In this document: positions 1 through 9,894 of the stretch, piece after piece | Position numbering within the stretch: position 1 is the first letter of the stretch | Layout of the letters: the number at the start of each line of letters is the position of its first letter | Notes under the pieces: model-generated | Database searches by the model: none | Seen by the model: the letters and a program-made list of their open reading frames with translations, nothing else | What the model was told of the DNA's origin: nothing | Program-made: the position numbers and the translations under genes | Assembly (NCBI RefSeq): GCF_963675165.1 | Contig: NC_087393.1 | Location: 3,787,502 to 3,851,501 of the forward strand | Direction: 5' to 3' | Source: Halichondria panicea | Lineage: Eukaryota > Porifera > Demospongiae > Suberitida > Halichondriidae | Length of the DNA: 64,000 nucleotides

Positions 1-138
1 CCAGCATACAATCATTTTATGAGTTGCTTGGAAACCATGTACTCGACTGGCAATAATGGAGTGGCTGTATCGTTCAAAGCAGAGCAACTCTCAACAGAAT
101 TTGAGCAATATTTCGAATACAAACGTGTTAAAGAATTG
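1..138 (+). CDS. partial exon of an unrecognised gene cut by the left edge
   Basis: An open frame runs from base 1 and ends at a good splice donor (AATTG|GTGAGT at 139). The peptide is hydrophilic (core YSTGNNGVAVSFKAEQL, then TEFEQYFEYKRVKEL). A possible acceptor follows at about 174 (CTATATAG), giving a very short intron and an early stop, so this could be the penultimate exon of a gene whose body lies to the left. I do not recognise the family. The exon call rests only on the open frame and the donor. Confidence 0.3.
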
Positions 139-1259
139 GTGAGTGCTATAATAATTATCGCAACAACTATATAGGCCCCTTCTTTATAAACCATAATAGC
201 TCTCTATAAATCTCAACGGATGTGCTCCAGCCAAGTTATAATTATTATTGTACATTGACAGTGAGTTTTTAAAAACTCAGGAGCATAATTTCTTATTGAG
301 GCGGGGATCCGTTTACAATTGTAATACTCATAACAATTAATACTGATGCAAGTGCCTCAATTTTTCTGTACGCAATTAGTTCAGGGCCGTAGATAGTTCA
401 AGTTTGCAGGGGTGGCAAAATTATAGCTGTACAATCAGTTTTACTAAAAAAAGTAAACTGTTATTTTTTTGTTCATGGCGACTTGTAACTTGCTGTAGCA
501 CCAACTTAGCTGTAGCACCAACTTAGCTGTTTATGGAGCAACTAAGGAAAAGTAGCTTGAACTAACAAGGTACTCTAGGATTTCAGAAAGAGCAGGACAA
601 AATAATAGGGCGCTGAATTTTCAAAAAAGGTCATCGCCGTTTCACACTGCATGCAATGAGCATGCACATTAAAATAGCCCTGCCCACACATCAATTGCGA
701 TAAAGTGTGCAGATAAAATTTATTATTAATTATTGTGGCTAAAACTAGATCTAGAATGCGGCCCTGTAGTTAGACACTGTTTTGGAGGTATCTATGGATT
801 TAGAAGCCCAATGCACTGATTTAGTATCCCGAGCATAGCGAGGGTACTGCAAGTGGCTGAGAGCTTCTAAATCACGTGGACACCGAAAAAACAGTGTCTA
901 ACTCAATACTAGTTGCGCATGCGCAAACCGATCACTTGGCAATGGGATATTAGGTATACTAAGTAAGTGGCAAGTATACTAAGTCCCGTAGTATACCTCC
1001 TCTGACGCACTTTTCCCATGCATGTACTTCCGATGTAGATCTTATCAACTAGTGTCTAATGATTGCTATGCATGATCTTTCATGAAAAGTATATACACGT
1101 GCTTGCATGAAACCTAATTGTTTATCTCTAGGGTCCGTCAATTTACTTTCAGTGTTTGTTTTGAATAGATAAATGCACTTCTTGTGAATTAGCTTATAGT
1201 TGTGCTTTAAAATCAGTCTCATTGCTGTAGCTCATTTTACCATTCGATCAAGACTTACT
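139..1259. other. intergenic, AT-rich, no gene seen
   Basis: No long open frame. It holds a short direct repeat (AGCACCAACTTAGCTGT, twice at 497-531), the foldback element at 768-903, and upstream DNA of the first beta-helix gene. The frame of that gene stays open for about 20 codons before its ATG at 1260, but only from a non-ATG codon. Confidence 0.5.
768..903. mobile_element. small foldback element (MITE-like)
   Basis: The ends are inverted repeats: AGTTAGACACTGTTTT at 768 and AAAACAGTGTCTAACT ending at 903. A second inverted pair lies inside (GGATTTAGAAGC near 795 and GCTTCTAAATC near 860). The centre contains the near-palindrome CCGAGCATAGCGAGG. At 136 bp without coding capacity it looks like a non-autonomous DNA element. 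The family is unknown, and no clear target duplication is visible. Confidence 0.5.
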
Positions 1260-4200
1260 ATGAATCAGTTCATAAGTATATTTTTGCTGCTTCTGTTTCT
1301 GTACATCAATTTAGTACCCGTTTTTACTAAGTCAGTATTATGTGTCAGCGAAAGTAGTAACTGTAGTAAGTATACTGAGTGCAAAGATTGTCACCCTCTT
1401 CAATGGTATATGAAAAATGAATCATTCAAGTCAAATTCCACATTTTTCTTTCTTCCTGAACGGCACAAGCTGTGCAACAGCATGAACATAAGAAATGTAT
1501 CACGTTTGACATTAGAGGGAAGCAAACAGTCTACGAAAAGGAGTGAGATTGCTTGCTGCTTTAACAAAACTGGAGGAGGTGTGTCTTTTTTAGACGTAAC
1601 TAATGTAAACTTGACAAATATCACGTTCACAAAGTGTGGAATCGATAACAATTACACATCGGATAATTTTACCGTTCATGCAACTGTCTCTTTCCGTTAC
1701 TCATCCAACATTACTCTATCTGGTGTTGTGATCGACGGTAGCACTGGTTTTGGCTTACATGTTGATAGAGTGTACGGTTTCATCAGAGTCCAAGACTCCG
1801 TATTTAAATATAGTACTAACGTCAGTCACAATTGCAGTCACAATTGGACTTACAAGTACACAGGAAACGCAAGGTTCTATTACGGAAATGACTCTAAGAA
1901 AGGTTCGTCGTTAGTTATTAAAAACTCTAGTTTCCTATATGGACATGGTTACAGGTATAACGGTAGAAGACCTGACAGCACTGGACTTCTCATTCTTATT
2001 TATGCACCAGCAATTCAAGTCACCATTACAAACATCACCGCAAAATGGAACACTGCTCGAACAGGTGGGAACATTGGATTTGTGATAACCTATTTCCATG
2101 AAAATACAAGTAATATATCGATTAGTGGCAGTGTCATATCGCACGGAGAATCACTAAAAGGTGCTGGGTTAATGAGCTACATAAGATTGAATAATACACA
2201 TTCAAACAACTGCAATACGGATAATAACACACATAACATCGTGTCTGTCGATAATGTTCGTATGGCTAGCAATACTGGAGGAGCTGTGTACATACATCAG
2301 CAACAACTAAAGTACATTGACTGTACCCTGCAGAGAACTACATTCACCAACTGCATATTTCATAACAATACTGGGTATCGTGGAATTGCCGTGGCAATTA
2401 TAAAATTTTTGGTTCCGGGAATTCTACCTCACAATGCTGTACAGTTTGATGTCACATTCCAGAACTGTACTTTTTCGAACAATACTCTGAATGCACAACA
2501 GGATCTAGAATGGAAAATGCAGCTGAAAGAGTCTGTGATGATGCTGTTGCAGGCAGAAAGTGTAACTGTCATTGATTGCACGTTCAAGTATAATAATGTA
2601 ACTGCGATTTCTCTAGTTAACAGTAATCTGTGTTTCAAAGGTGTTATCTTGTTCAAGGAGAATAAAGCTATAAATGGTGGTGCTCTTAATCTTTGTGATA
2701 GTTCCATCATTTACATGAAACCTCCAACGCACGTTCAGTTTGTCAAGAACAGTGCCTCAGTATCGGGTGGAGCTATTTATGTTGAGCAGCGACGATTGGA
2801 TACTGACCCACCATGTTTTTATCAGCCCCTTGTTAGTCCAACATGGGATATATCTGAAATAAAGGAGAATTTTCAGTTTGAATATGTGGATAATAGAGCT
2901 ACGATTGCAGGAGATGCTTTGTATGGAGGGGCGGTGAGCTATTGTTATATGATTTGCGTTGTCGATCGCTACAAAAATTCTTCTGGCGTTTTCGATCGCC
3001 ACATAAATTCTTCTCTTCTATTCAGGGACTTGCATAACATCAGTAGTCAAAATGGCTCATCAATTGTCTCTTCAGATCCTTTTGATGTTATTTTCTGTGG
3101 CATAAACAGAACAAGTAGCAACAAAACTGTGTATATATATCCTGGAGAAAGATTTTCGTTGTTGGTTTCTACTGTTGGACAATGTAATGGCCATGCTCCT
3201 GCATTCATTGATGCAGCTGTTCTTAACCCTAGCCCTAACGTAAGCCTTCTTCAACCTGATTTACCTCCTTCAGAAGGAGTCCAGAAGATTTGCCAGGATG
3301 TTTCTGTCACAATATTCACGAACATTCCTAATGTTACTCTTGAACTAACGATCAAAGGTATACCAACGGCTAGCACAGCAGCCCTTAATCTTTACAGAAA
3401 CAAAAGAACTCAAGTTTTCGTGTCTCTAAAAGAATGTCCATGGATTTTCAAGTCCAATAAAAGTAATGGCTGTGATTGTGCTCCTATCATCAAGAACAAA
3501 GCAAGTGTTGTGTCATGTGACATTAACACATGCCCCTCCTTTAACAGAGGAGAACCAAATGTCTGGGTTGGCTGTAAGCCGCAACATGGAATGAATGATT
3601 CAAGTGCAGCTCATAGCGATGCTCCATGCAGCGAAGTAGTTGTTACTAAGGATTGTCCGACAGAACTTTGCGCTGATAATGTCATCAGGCTTACTCAACT
3701 GAATGCAACTAAGCAGTGCCATAATGGGAGGGAGGGCATAATGTGCGGAAGGTGCAAAGACGGCTATAGTCTGAGTTTAGGGCAAGAAGGCTGTGTATTG
3801 AATAGTGAGTGTTCGCATTGGAAGTTGTTTGTTTTGCTACTGGTGTTTGCGTTAGCAGGACTTTTCCTCGTTTCGTTTATGGCTGTTTTTAACTTTACCG
3901 TTTCTCAAGGTACAATGTATGGACTTCTCTTCTATATTAGTGTGATACATGTTAATCGCAAACTTATCTTCATCAAAGACAATTCTGGCCCAAGCTTCTT
4001 GGGAATTTTTGTAGCCTGGTTAAATCTTGACCTGGGGTTTGATGTCTGTCTATATTCCGGAATAGACGCATACCAAAAAATATGGCTGGAGTTATCATTT
4101 GTGTTGTACCTTCTTCTTCTCTCATTGCTAATTATTTCCCTAAGCCATAAGTTCATTTTCATCACGCGGCTCGTTGGAAGGAATGTTGTCAGTGTACTCT

Positions 4201-5024
4201 CAACAGTACTAGTGTTATCGTATGCAAAAGTTGCTCGAATTTCCATCAAATCTCTTAAATATGTTATCTTGTACTCCTCCAATGGTAACGAACTCAAAGT
4301 ATGGTATTATGATGGTACCATTCAGTATTTCCAGGGCAAGCACATTCCACTTGCAATGGTTGCCATTACCATGCTCGTTATCATATCAATTTATGTACTA
4401 GCTTTACTTTTCGTCCAGTGTTTGCAGAGAAGATCAAACTGGTGTATCCTGAGGTGGGTCAACCAACTAAGGCCCTTTTTTGATGCCCACGCTGGCCCCT
4501 GTAGAGACCACTACCGATTCTGGCCTGGTTTTCTTCTTTTTTGTCTTCTAGCTCTCTTTTCTCTGCGTGCATTTGCACATATCAGTGATCACACTCAGCT
4601 CTACTTAGCTCTTGGATTCTGTGTTTTCACATTTGTACTGGCTTGCATCTCTCCACACGGTGTATACAAAAAGTGGCCCCTGAATTTGCTCGAATTTTCA
4701 TTCTTCCTCAACCTAGGCTTTGTGACTGCACTAGTTCCTCTAAAACTGAAATGGGATTTAGCAAGTATTTCTGTAGGTATAGCTGCAGCCACGTTCATAC
4801 TTATTGTTGCATTCCATGGTTATCAACGAATCAGCGCCACAAGAAGATGGCAAAGGCTCGTTGGCCGAATTCAGAGAAGAAGGTTCAAACCGTATCGATA
4901 CATGAATATCAATGCAATTCCAAGAGATTACAGTGATGGTGAGAATAGAGAAGTCAATGAACACACACCCATCCTTTCCCCTCTCAACAATCGCCTCAGG
5001 GAATCCCTGTTATCGGATGACTGA
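1260..5024 (+). CDS. beta-helix / multi-membrane surface protein, family A member 1
   Basis: Single-exon gene, 1,254 aa from the ATG at 1260. This start was chosen because it opens directly into a signal peptide (MNQFISIFLLLLFLYINLV). Residues ~30-600 are an N-glycosylation-rich ectodomain with repeated motifs of the type FxNNxA...GGAIY, as in polymorphic-membrane-protein beta-helices (for example SASVSGGAIYVEQ). A Cys module near residue 820 (GREGIMCGRCKDGYSLSLG) is followed from ~855 to ~1190 by about nine hydrophobic segments, with the conserved loop RPFFDAHAGPCRDHYRFWPG. The ~65-residue tail ends LRESLLSDD. Function is unknown. The architecture suggests a plasma-membrane sensor or adhesion protein, which is inference. 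It is closest to the two minus-strand genes at 9.9-18.2 kb. Confidence 0.85.
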   Translation: MNQFISIFLLLLFLYINLVPVFTKSVLCVSESSNCSKYTECKDCHPLQWYMKNESFKSNSTFFFLPERHKLCNSMNIRNVSRLTLEGSKQSTKRSEIACCFNKTGGGVSFLDVTNVNLTNITFTKCGIDNNYTSDNFTVHATVSFRYSSNITLSGVVIDGSTGFGLHVDRVYGFIRVQDSVFKYSTNVSHNCSHNWTYKYTGNARFYYGNDSKKGSSLVIKNSSFLYGHGYRYNGRRPDSTGLLILIYAPAIQVTITNITAKWNTARTGGNIGFVITYFHENTSNISISGSVISHGESLKGAGLMSYIRLNNTHSNNCNTDNNTHNIVSVDNVRMASNTGGAVYIHQQQLKYIDCTLQRTTFTNCIFHNNTGYRGIAVAIIKFLVPGILPHNAVQFDVTFQNCTFSNNTLNAQQDLEWKMQLKESVMMLLQAESVTVIDCTFKYNNVTAISLVNSNLCFKGVILFKENKAINGGALNLCDSSIIYMKPPTHVQFVKNSASVSGGAIYVEQRRLDTDPPCFYQPLVSPTWDISEIKENFQFEYVDNRATIAGDALYGGAVSYCYMICVVDRYKNSSGVFDRHINSSLLFRDLHNISSQNGSSIVSSDPFDVIFCGINRTSSNKTVYIYPGERFSLLVSTVGQCNGHAPAFIDAAVLNPSPNVSLLQPDLPPSEGVQKICQDVSVTIFTNIPNVTLELTIKGIPTASTAALNLYRNKRTQVFVSLKECPWIFKSNKSNGCDCAPIIKNKASVVSCDINTCPSFNRGEPNVWVGCKPQHGMNDSSAAHSDAPCSEVVVTKDCPTELCADNVIRLTQLNATKQCHNGREGIMCGRCKDGYSLSLGQEGCVLNSECSHWKLFVLLLVFALAGLFLVSFMAVFNFTVSQGTMYGLLFYISVIHVNRKLIFIKDNSGPSFLGIFVAWLNLDLGFDVCLYSGIDAYQKIWLELSFVLYLLLLSLLIISLSHKFIFITRLVGRNVVSVLSTVLVLSYAKVARISIKSLKYVILYSSNGNELKVWYYDGTIQYFQGKHIPLAMVAITMLVIISIYVLALLFVQCLQRRSNWCILRWVNQLRPFFDAHAGPCRDHYRFWPGFLLFCLLALFSLRAFAHISDHTQLYLALGFCVFTFVLACISPHGVYKKWPLNLLEFSFFLNLGFVTALVPLKLKWDLASISVGIAAATFILIVAFHGYQRISATRRWQRLVGRIQRRRFKPYRYMNINAIPRDYSDGENREVNEHTPILSPLNNRLRESLLSDD

Positions 5025-5547
5025 ACATCTAAACAGTTTCACTTTGTCATTTTAGCTGATAGTGTATATAATGTACGTATATATGTTATTGTAGTCATGC
5101 ACTAGTCTTGTTTAACAAAAGTACTATGCTGTATAGTAGCAGGAGTACAATTAAGAGGAGTATCCAACTCCCACGCACATTCTATTCTACATCTTCCGTC
5201 ACTAACCACTTGTAGTTGTGTAAACTGTTAGCCACGAATGTGGGCTAGAGGTACTATGGAGTTGTATTTGATTCAGTATTCTGCTGGAAGCAACTATGCA
5301 TTTGCCAAGGCGAGGCAAAACACCCACGCGCGACTTTTGCCTAGGCAAAAACCCAGCCAAATCTTATTGCTGGGGTTGTTGCCGGACCAAAAATATTGCC
5401 GGAGTTACTGCCCCAGCAAACATATTGCCGGGGTTACTGCCTGGACAATACTCTAAATTGCCAGGCAGTAAGTTTGCAGCATGCGCAGATATTTTAATTG
5501 TCAGCCACAGCTAGTGGAGTTTTACAATAACATGGTCTTGCAAGTCG
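5025..5547. other. intergenic with degenerate GC-rich repeats
   Basis: 3' flank of the first beta-helix gene, then at about 5340-5470 a set of degenerate units built on GCCGG(G/A)GTTACTGCC and TTGCCTAGGCAAAA. These give several short overlapping frames but no convincing gene. They may be the left part of the degenerate element that carries the integrase. Confidence 0.4.
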
Positions 5548-7234
5548 ATGGATTTGGTTTTAAGCCGTGTTTCAACCTTATTATCAGAGCTACAGTATCG
5601 TGTACAAGATAACAGCCTTCTAAATGCTAACATACTTAGTTATACAGCTCGAATCGAAGCTGCAATTACAAGACTTGGCTCTGGTCACCAGGTTCTGATC
5701 CAGGCCCTGCAATCGATAAGAGAAAGTCTTCCAACCTACCAGAATGGAAGTACAGACAGTGATATGTCTGCAACCCAGCCAACTCGATTGTATACAGGTA
5801 TTTTATTACATGCAGCTCAATATTCTTTGGCATTGTGTAGATTACATGTATAATATACTGTTCCAAATTCTTTGCCTTGGGCTTTGGACAAGAACGATCT
5901 ATTGTGCCCTAGCCTCGGCTAGTTTTACCTATAATAGAGCCCCCCCCCCCCCGAAGAAATGTGTTGGTTGCTTTTCCTGATCCACCTGTACACCTATAAT
6001 TATAAGCCGTTGAAAGTAGCATTAGTGAAACATAATTATAGCTATAGGGTGGATCATAAATTTTGTTAACTGTACGCACAGGTGGGAGAGGACAACCATC
6101 TTTACTCGTCAATGTGGAACAAATCGAGTTTCTCTTTTCGTTACATTTCTCTGTTCGCCAGATAGCTGGTCTGTTAGGAGTATCACAGACAACTGTTAAG
6201 AGAAGGATGAGTGTCCATGGTATGTGTGTGAGAGAATGCTATTCTCAGTTATCTGCTGCTCAAGTCGATTCTTTGGTCAGAGACATTGTTCACAGTCACC
6301 CACATTCTGGATACAGACTAGTGCAATCGTATGTAAATACACAGGGAGTGAGACTAACAGAGAGAGTTGTGAGAGAATCTTTAAGTCGGTTGGTGTTGCT
6401 TACGGTGGAGTCATCAGTGATGCATACCACGCAGAGTATATGCTGTATACCACATCCAAATGCTTTGTGGCATATAGATGGCAACATGCGTCTAGTGAGG
6501 TGGAGATTTCCAGTACATGTTGCCATAGACGGCTACAGTAGGCTAAGCACATATTTAGAGTGCTCCACTAACAACAGAGCTGCAACTGTTCTTCGGCATT
6601 TTACGAATGCAGTTTGTGTTTGTGGATGTCCACTATAGAGTACGATCCGATTTTGGTGGAGAAAATATAGAGGTCACCCAATTAATGGTTTTATTACGTA
6701 GTACAAATCGAGGGAGCCACATTACCAGCAGATCAACTAGAAATCAGCGCATTGAAAGACTGTGGCGAGATGTTTTTCTAAATTGTTTGAGTGTGTTCTA
6801 CGATACTTTTTACATGATGGAAGTTTCAAATATTCTCGATCCCGATATTGAAAGTCATCTTATGACCCTTCACTATGTGTACCAACCTAGAATTCAGGAG
6901 TCACTGAACTCATTTCGAACCGCATGGAATAATCATGGTATAAACTACTCACCGAGCAAGTCCTATGCAAATGTGGACAGCTGGGATGCTCTCTACTAGA
7001 GAAAGTCAGAGATTCAGACTACTTAACGTTTGTGGACTGTTCCAACTCTCACCTAATGATGATACTGAGAGTGAAGATAACTCTAGCAATGATGATATTG
7101 AAGATATTGACGATTCTCACCAAGAAATTATTGATATTTTCCGAAGATCTGTAGATCCATTAGCTATCAGTGACATACATGCAGTCGATATATACGTTCA
7201 AGCACTACAAATAGCTATGTCTCATCAGCAATGA
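5548..7234 (+). pseudogene. DDE integrase-core gene, frameshifted
   Basis: Exon 1 (5548-5797) encodes a coiled-coil-like N-terminus (ending TDSDMSATQPTRLYT). It splices (G|GTATTT...CACAG|GT) to exon 2 at 6082, which encodes a helix-turn-helix (HFSVRQIAGLLGVSQTTVKR) and then an integrase core. The three acidic residues are visible in [14 protein letters not shown] and RIERLWRD. This is the retroviral-type integrase-core family common as multicopy genes in invertebrates and fish. The reading frame is broken at about 6635 (stop after VCGCPL, core resumes at RVRSDFGG) and again near 6962 (the WTAGML motif is in another frame). The acidic tail ends at 7234. Probably a dead transposon gene. The convergent HECT fragment at 7508-8639 may belong to the same element. 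Confidence 0.7.
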
Positions 7235-7507
7235 TTTTAGTAGTTGTATTCATCCTCCAATAATGGAATTAAAATTAATGAGAAATGATTAAGTGAATTG
7301 ACCAATCAATGGTAATGAACAATTAAGTTTTAATGAGAATTGATGCGAATCAATAATAGAGAATGATTGACCAATCAAGGGTACAAAACAATTAACGAAT
7401 AAATTTTCAAGAGGAATGATCAACCAATCAATTGTATATAATTATTATTATAAATGAACAAAACAACTTATTTTAGTTTTTAGTTCAGACCATGCATAAA
7501 TCAATGT
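7235..7507. other. AT-rich spacer with degenerate repeats
   Basis: Contains degenerate repetitions of AATGATTGACCAATCAA-like sequence (about 7290-7430) between the convergent integrase and HECT pseudogenes. No gene is seen. Confidence 0.4.
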
Positions 7508-8639
7508 TCAGAAAATAACAAAAGACCACAAGTGAGAGCTTCGTAATATTTCTCCAAATTCCTGAGAGAACTGAGTAAAAGACTCGTAAGTAGACGGTAG
7601 GTGAAGAACCATCCCACATGTTGTTACAGTTGGCCTTCTGACAAATGATGATGACGGCACAAAAAAATTAACACTCACAGTTTGGTTTACACAATGAGGA
7701 CTGCCAGTGACGAATCGAAGCAACAGAGACAAGGATTCAGTAGAGAGTGTGAAAATAAACCGGCGGAGGTAATCAAAACACCTAGATTCAGTACTGTTGC
7801 GATGTACCGGTTCTTCCACTATATTCCATACTTTCATATTCGTTGGAAGAAGCGAATGACAGAGCTCAATTCCTACGGCTAAAGCACAATATCTCCACAA
7901 GCTTGGATTTGCACACAACATCCCTCTCCTTATTTGCATAGTATGGTTGACAGACAAGAGCGTATTCAGCTGTGTGTAGTACTACCTCTCTGATGTTTTT
8001 TTTTTGGGATGACATCACAATTGAATCTCGCCAGCATCGGAATGATTACATTCTCTAATACTGCTGAAGTATCAGATATGTCATTTGCGGAAATGCATGC
8101 CTCAACTGCCATATACATGTTCTCTTGGGTCAATGTAATTTAAGAAGTAGTATATCATCAGGTGTAACACTTTGATCGTTGATAAGGCCCAGGAAAAAAG
8201 GTGAAGCAAAGCAAATAGGAACAAATCCCGTAAGCACATAACCGTGTGACAATAATTATACCTAAAGTGTAAAAGTACTTGGCTGATCGTGGAGTGAGTA
8301 TTGGAACTTTCTCTGCATTCCCTTCCATCATGCGTTGCTCAACAGCATGCCAAAATATTGGAAACAATTCCCACTGCCATCAAAACCTCTCTCATTGCGG
8401 AATGTGACCACAAGCTCCATATTTACAATACCTGGGTCTTTGATATAGAGTGCGAGAACATCCTCAACGATATTGTTTCGATTAACTTCGATGTGCTTTG
8501 TACCAGTATTAGTCAATGTGAGTGTGATAAAGCGTCTCCTTTCTTCTAACTGTTCAAGACTGTCAATGCTGAAAATAATTGGACAGTTCCTTGTAGACCT
8601 ACTGGGGGGGTTCCTCTTAAACCGTCTGTGAATGATCAT
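7508..8639 (-). pseudogene. HECT-type ubiquitin ligase domain, broken
   Basis: Read on the minus strand, three pieces in different frames follow the order of a HECT domain. The N-lobe start is at 8639-8328 (RNNIVEDVLALYIKDPG, then a GFDGSG stretch in place of the usual DGGG). A middle piece at 8367-8158 has MMEGNAEKVPILTP. The C-lobe at 7957-7508 has LLRFVTGSP, then RRPTVTTCGMVLHLPSTYES with the Cys at the place of the catalytic Cys, and ends SFVIF. Frame changes near 8340 and between 8158 and 7957 make it a pseudogene. HECT ligases form a thioester with ubiquitin and transfer it to substrates. Here no intact product is likely. Resemblance to the G2E3-like multicopy group of invertebrates is inferred. 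Confidence 0.55.
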
Positions 8640-8960
8640 TCCTTATGCGGTCATACCACTGAAGAAAATAAATGGGGGGGAAATATAGCATATCACATTG
8701 TTAGAATCATCTGAATGCAAGTCCACTCCTATATATTACACCTTTAAATTTTAATGTACAAAATTACGCCTTACTGCCTCAATTAAGCTGCATCCTTGGA
8801 CGCTCTCTTTCAACCCTTTCTTCCAACATTCTCTGTCTCTCCTGTACAGTAGCAGTGTTAATAAGTTATCAATGGGATGGCAAAGAGATCTTCCCATGGG
8901 TATCATACGATTATAATTATTAGAGACACGCTATAGCCTACGTAATACGTAAAGCAACAT
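8640..8960. other. intergenic, no gene seen
   Basis: Between the HECT pseudogene and the beta-helix gene relic. It has a G-run (GGGGGGG, about 8675) and otherwise AT-rich unique sequence. Confidence 0.4.
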
Positions 8961-9455
8961 TTAAACATTATGGTGATTAAACAAAACTTCATACCCACTC
9001 TTGGTCAATTTGTAGGCTCTCTGCATAAACCTCGTCTTGCGTCGAAGTATCTCTGCCACCATATTTTCTTCCACTGTTTTCTTGTAGCCGTGTAGCCAAA
9101 ATTTAAAAACAGCATTGAAATTTGTCCCAAAGGGTGGTTCCAGCTTCGTTTCAATGAAGTATAATGTCATGAATCAAGCCGCTTAATTGCACCATGAATT
9201 GTGGTGAACTGTTGGTATAGGTAAAATTGGCAGGTGTGTTTTGAAAGTTGTAATGCACCCCCTGTATGCAGTGTTTTTAACAAACGTGTAATTTTCTAAT
9301 TCAACTCGTCTAATCATACATCTTGTTCCATACCGCTCGTGATAAGCAATCTGCACACCCTTTCCTGATTTGGCCGTATTCCCCTCAAATGTTGTATTGA
9401 CAACTTTTAGTATTGTTCTGTGGAATGGACTTTTTGTGCAATAACTGCATATCAT
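8961..9455 (-). pseudogene. relic of a beta-helix / multi-membrane family A gene
   Basis: Two minus-strand frames resemble separate parts of the neighbouring 9895-13668 protein. 9455-9183 encodes VVNTTFEGNTAKSGKGVQIA and YHERYGTRCMIRRVELENYT, which aligns with that protein's STFKNNIAKSGGGLVLSYYE and ..GCTNRLVEINHCTFENNT. 9170-8961 encodes FWLHGYKKTVEENMVAEILR..., like the segment after the last membrane helix (GFHSYKKVSATRIWRRIVAR). The roughly 700 residues between them, including all the membrane segments, are missing. It is therefore an internally deleted relic of a fourth family A gene. Confidence 0.5.
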
Positions 9456-9894
9456 CGTAATTATTTGTACATTCTCTCAAACACATGTTCAATTGTTTGA
9501 GATCCTCTGCGTCCTGTTTACAAACCCCATAAGAGAACGGCACAGCTGCATGGCACTCAAGATCTGCGTTATTGCAGCTATCCTGCATTTATTATGTTTA
9601 CCCAATGCAGTATGTATATTATGTACTGCTGAGGAAGCGGCGACTGTAAGCAAGGAAATTGTCACTAAAATAGCACACACTTCCATTATTATAGTATATA
9701 CGATCAATGAATCACTCGTTTATATAGTGCATATAGTGCATGCATGACGATGAAGCTAATCAGTATTCAAAACAATGCACGATATATATACATTTTCAAT
9801 AACAACAGTGTTGATTATTACGTATAATTATTACTATATATGCGTGCACAAACTGATAAGTTTACACTGACTGCAACTAATGTGTTTGTAAATG
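9456..9894. other. spacer with a short secreted-looking minus frame
   Basis: A minus frame from the ATG at 9686 begins like a signal peptide (MEVCAILVTISLLTVAASSA). A Cys-containing frame follows in another phase at 9588-9385. This may be the decayed N-terminus of the adjacent beta-helix relic or chance. The rest is AT-rich 3' flank of the next gene. Confidence 0.25.

Noticed and set aside
1260-5024. Bacterial origin (Chlamydia-type polymorphic membrane proteins) by contamination or recent transfer
   Set aside because: The beta-helix repeats are similar in style, but the C-terminus is a multi-helix membrane domain, not an autotransporter barrel. The genes sit among intron-rich animal genes with eukaryote-like AT-rich flanks.
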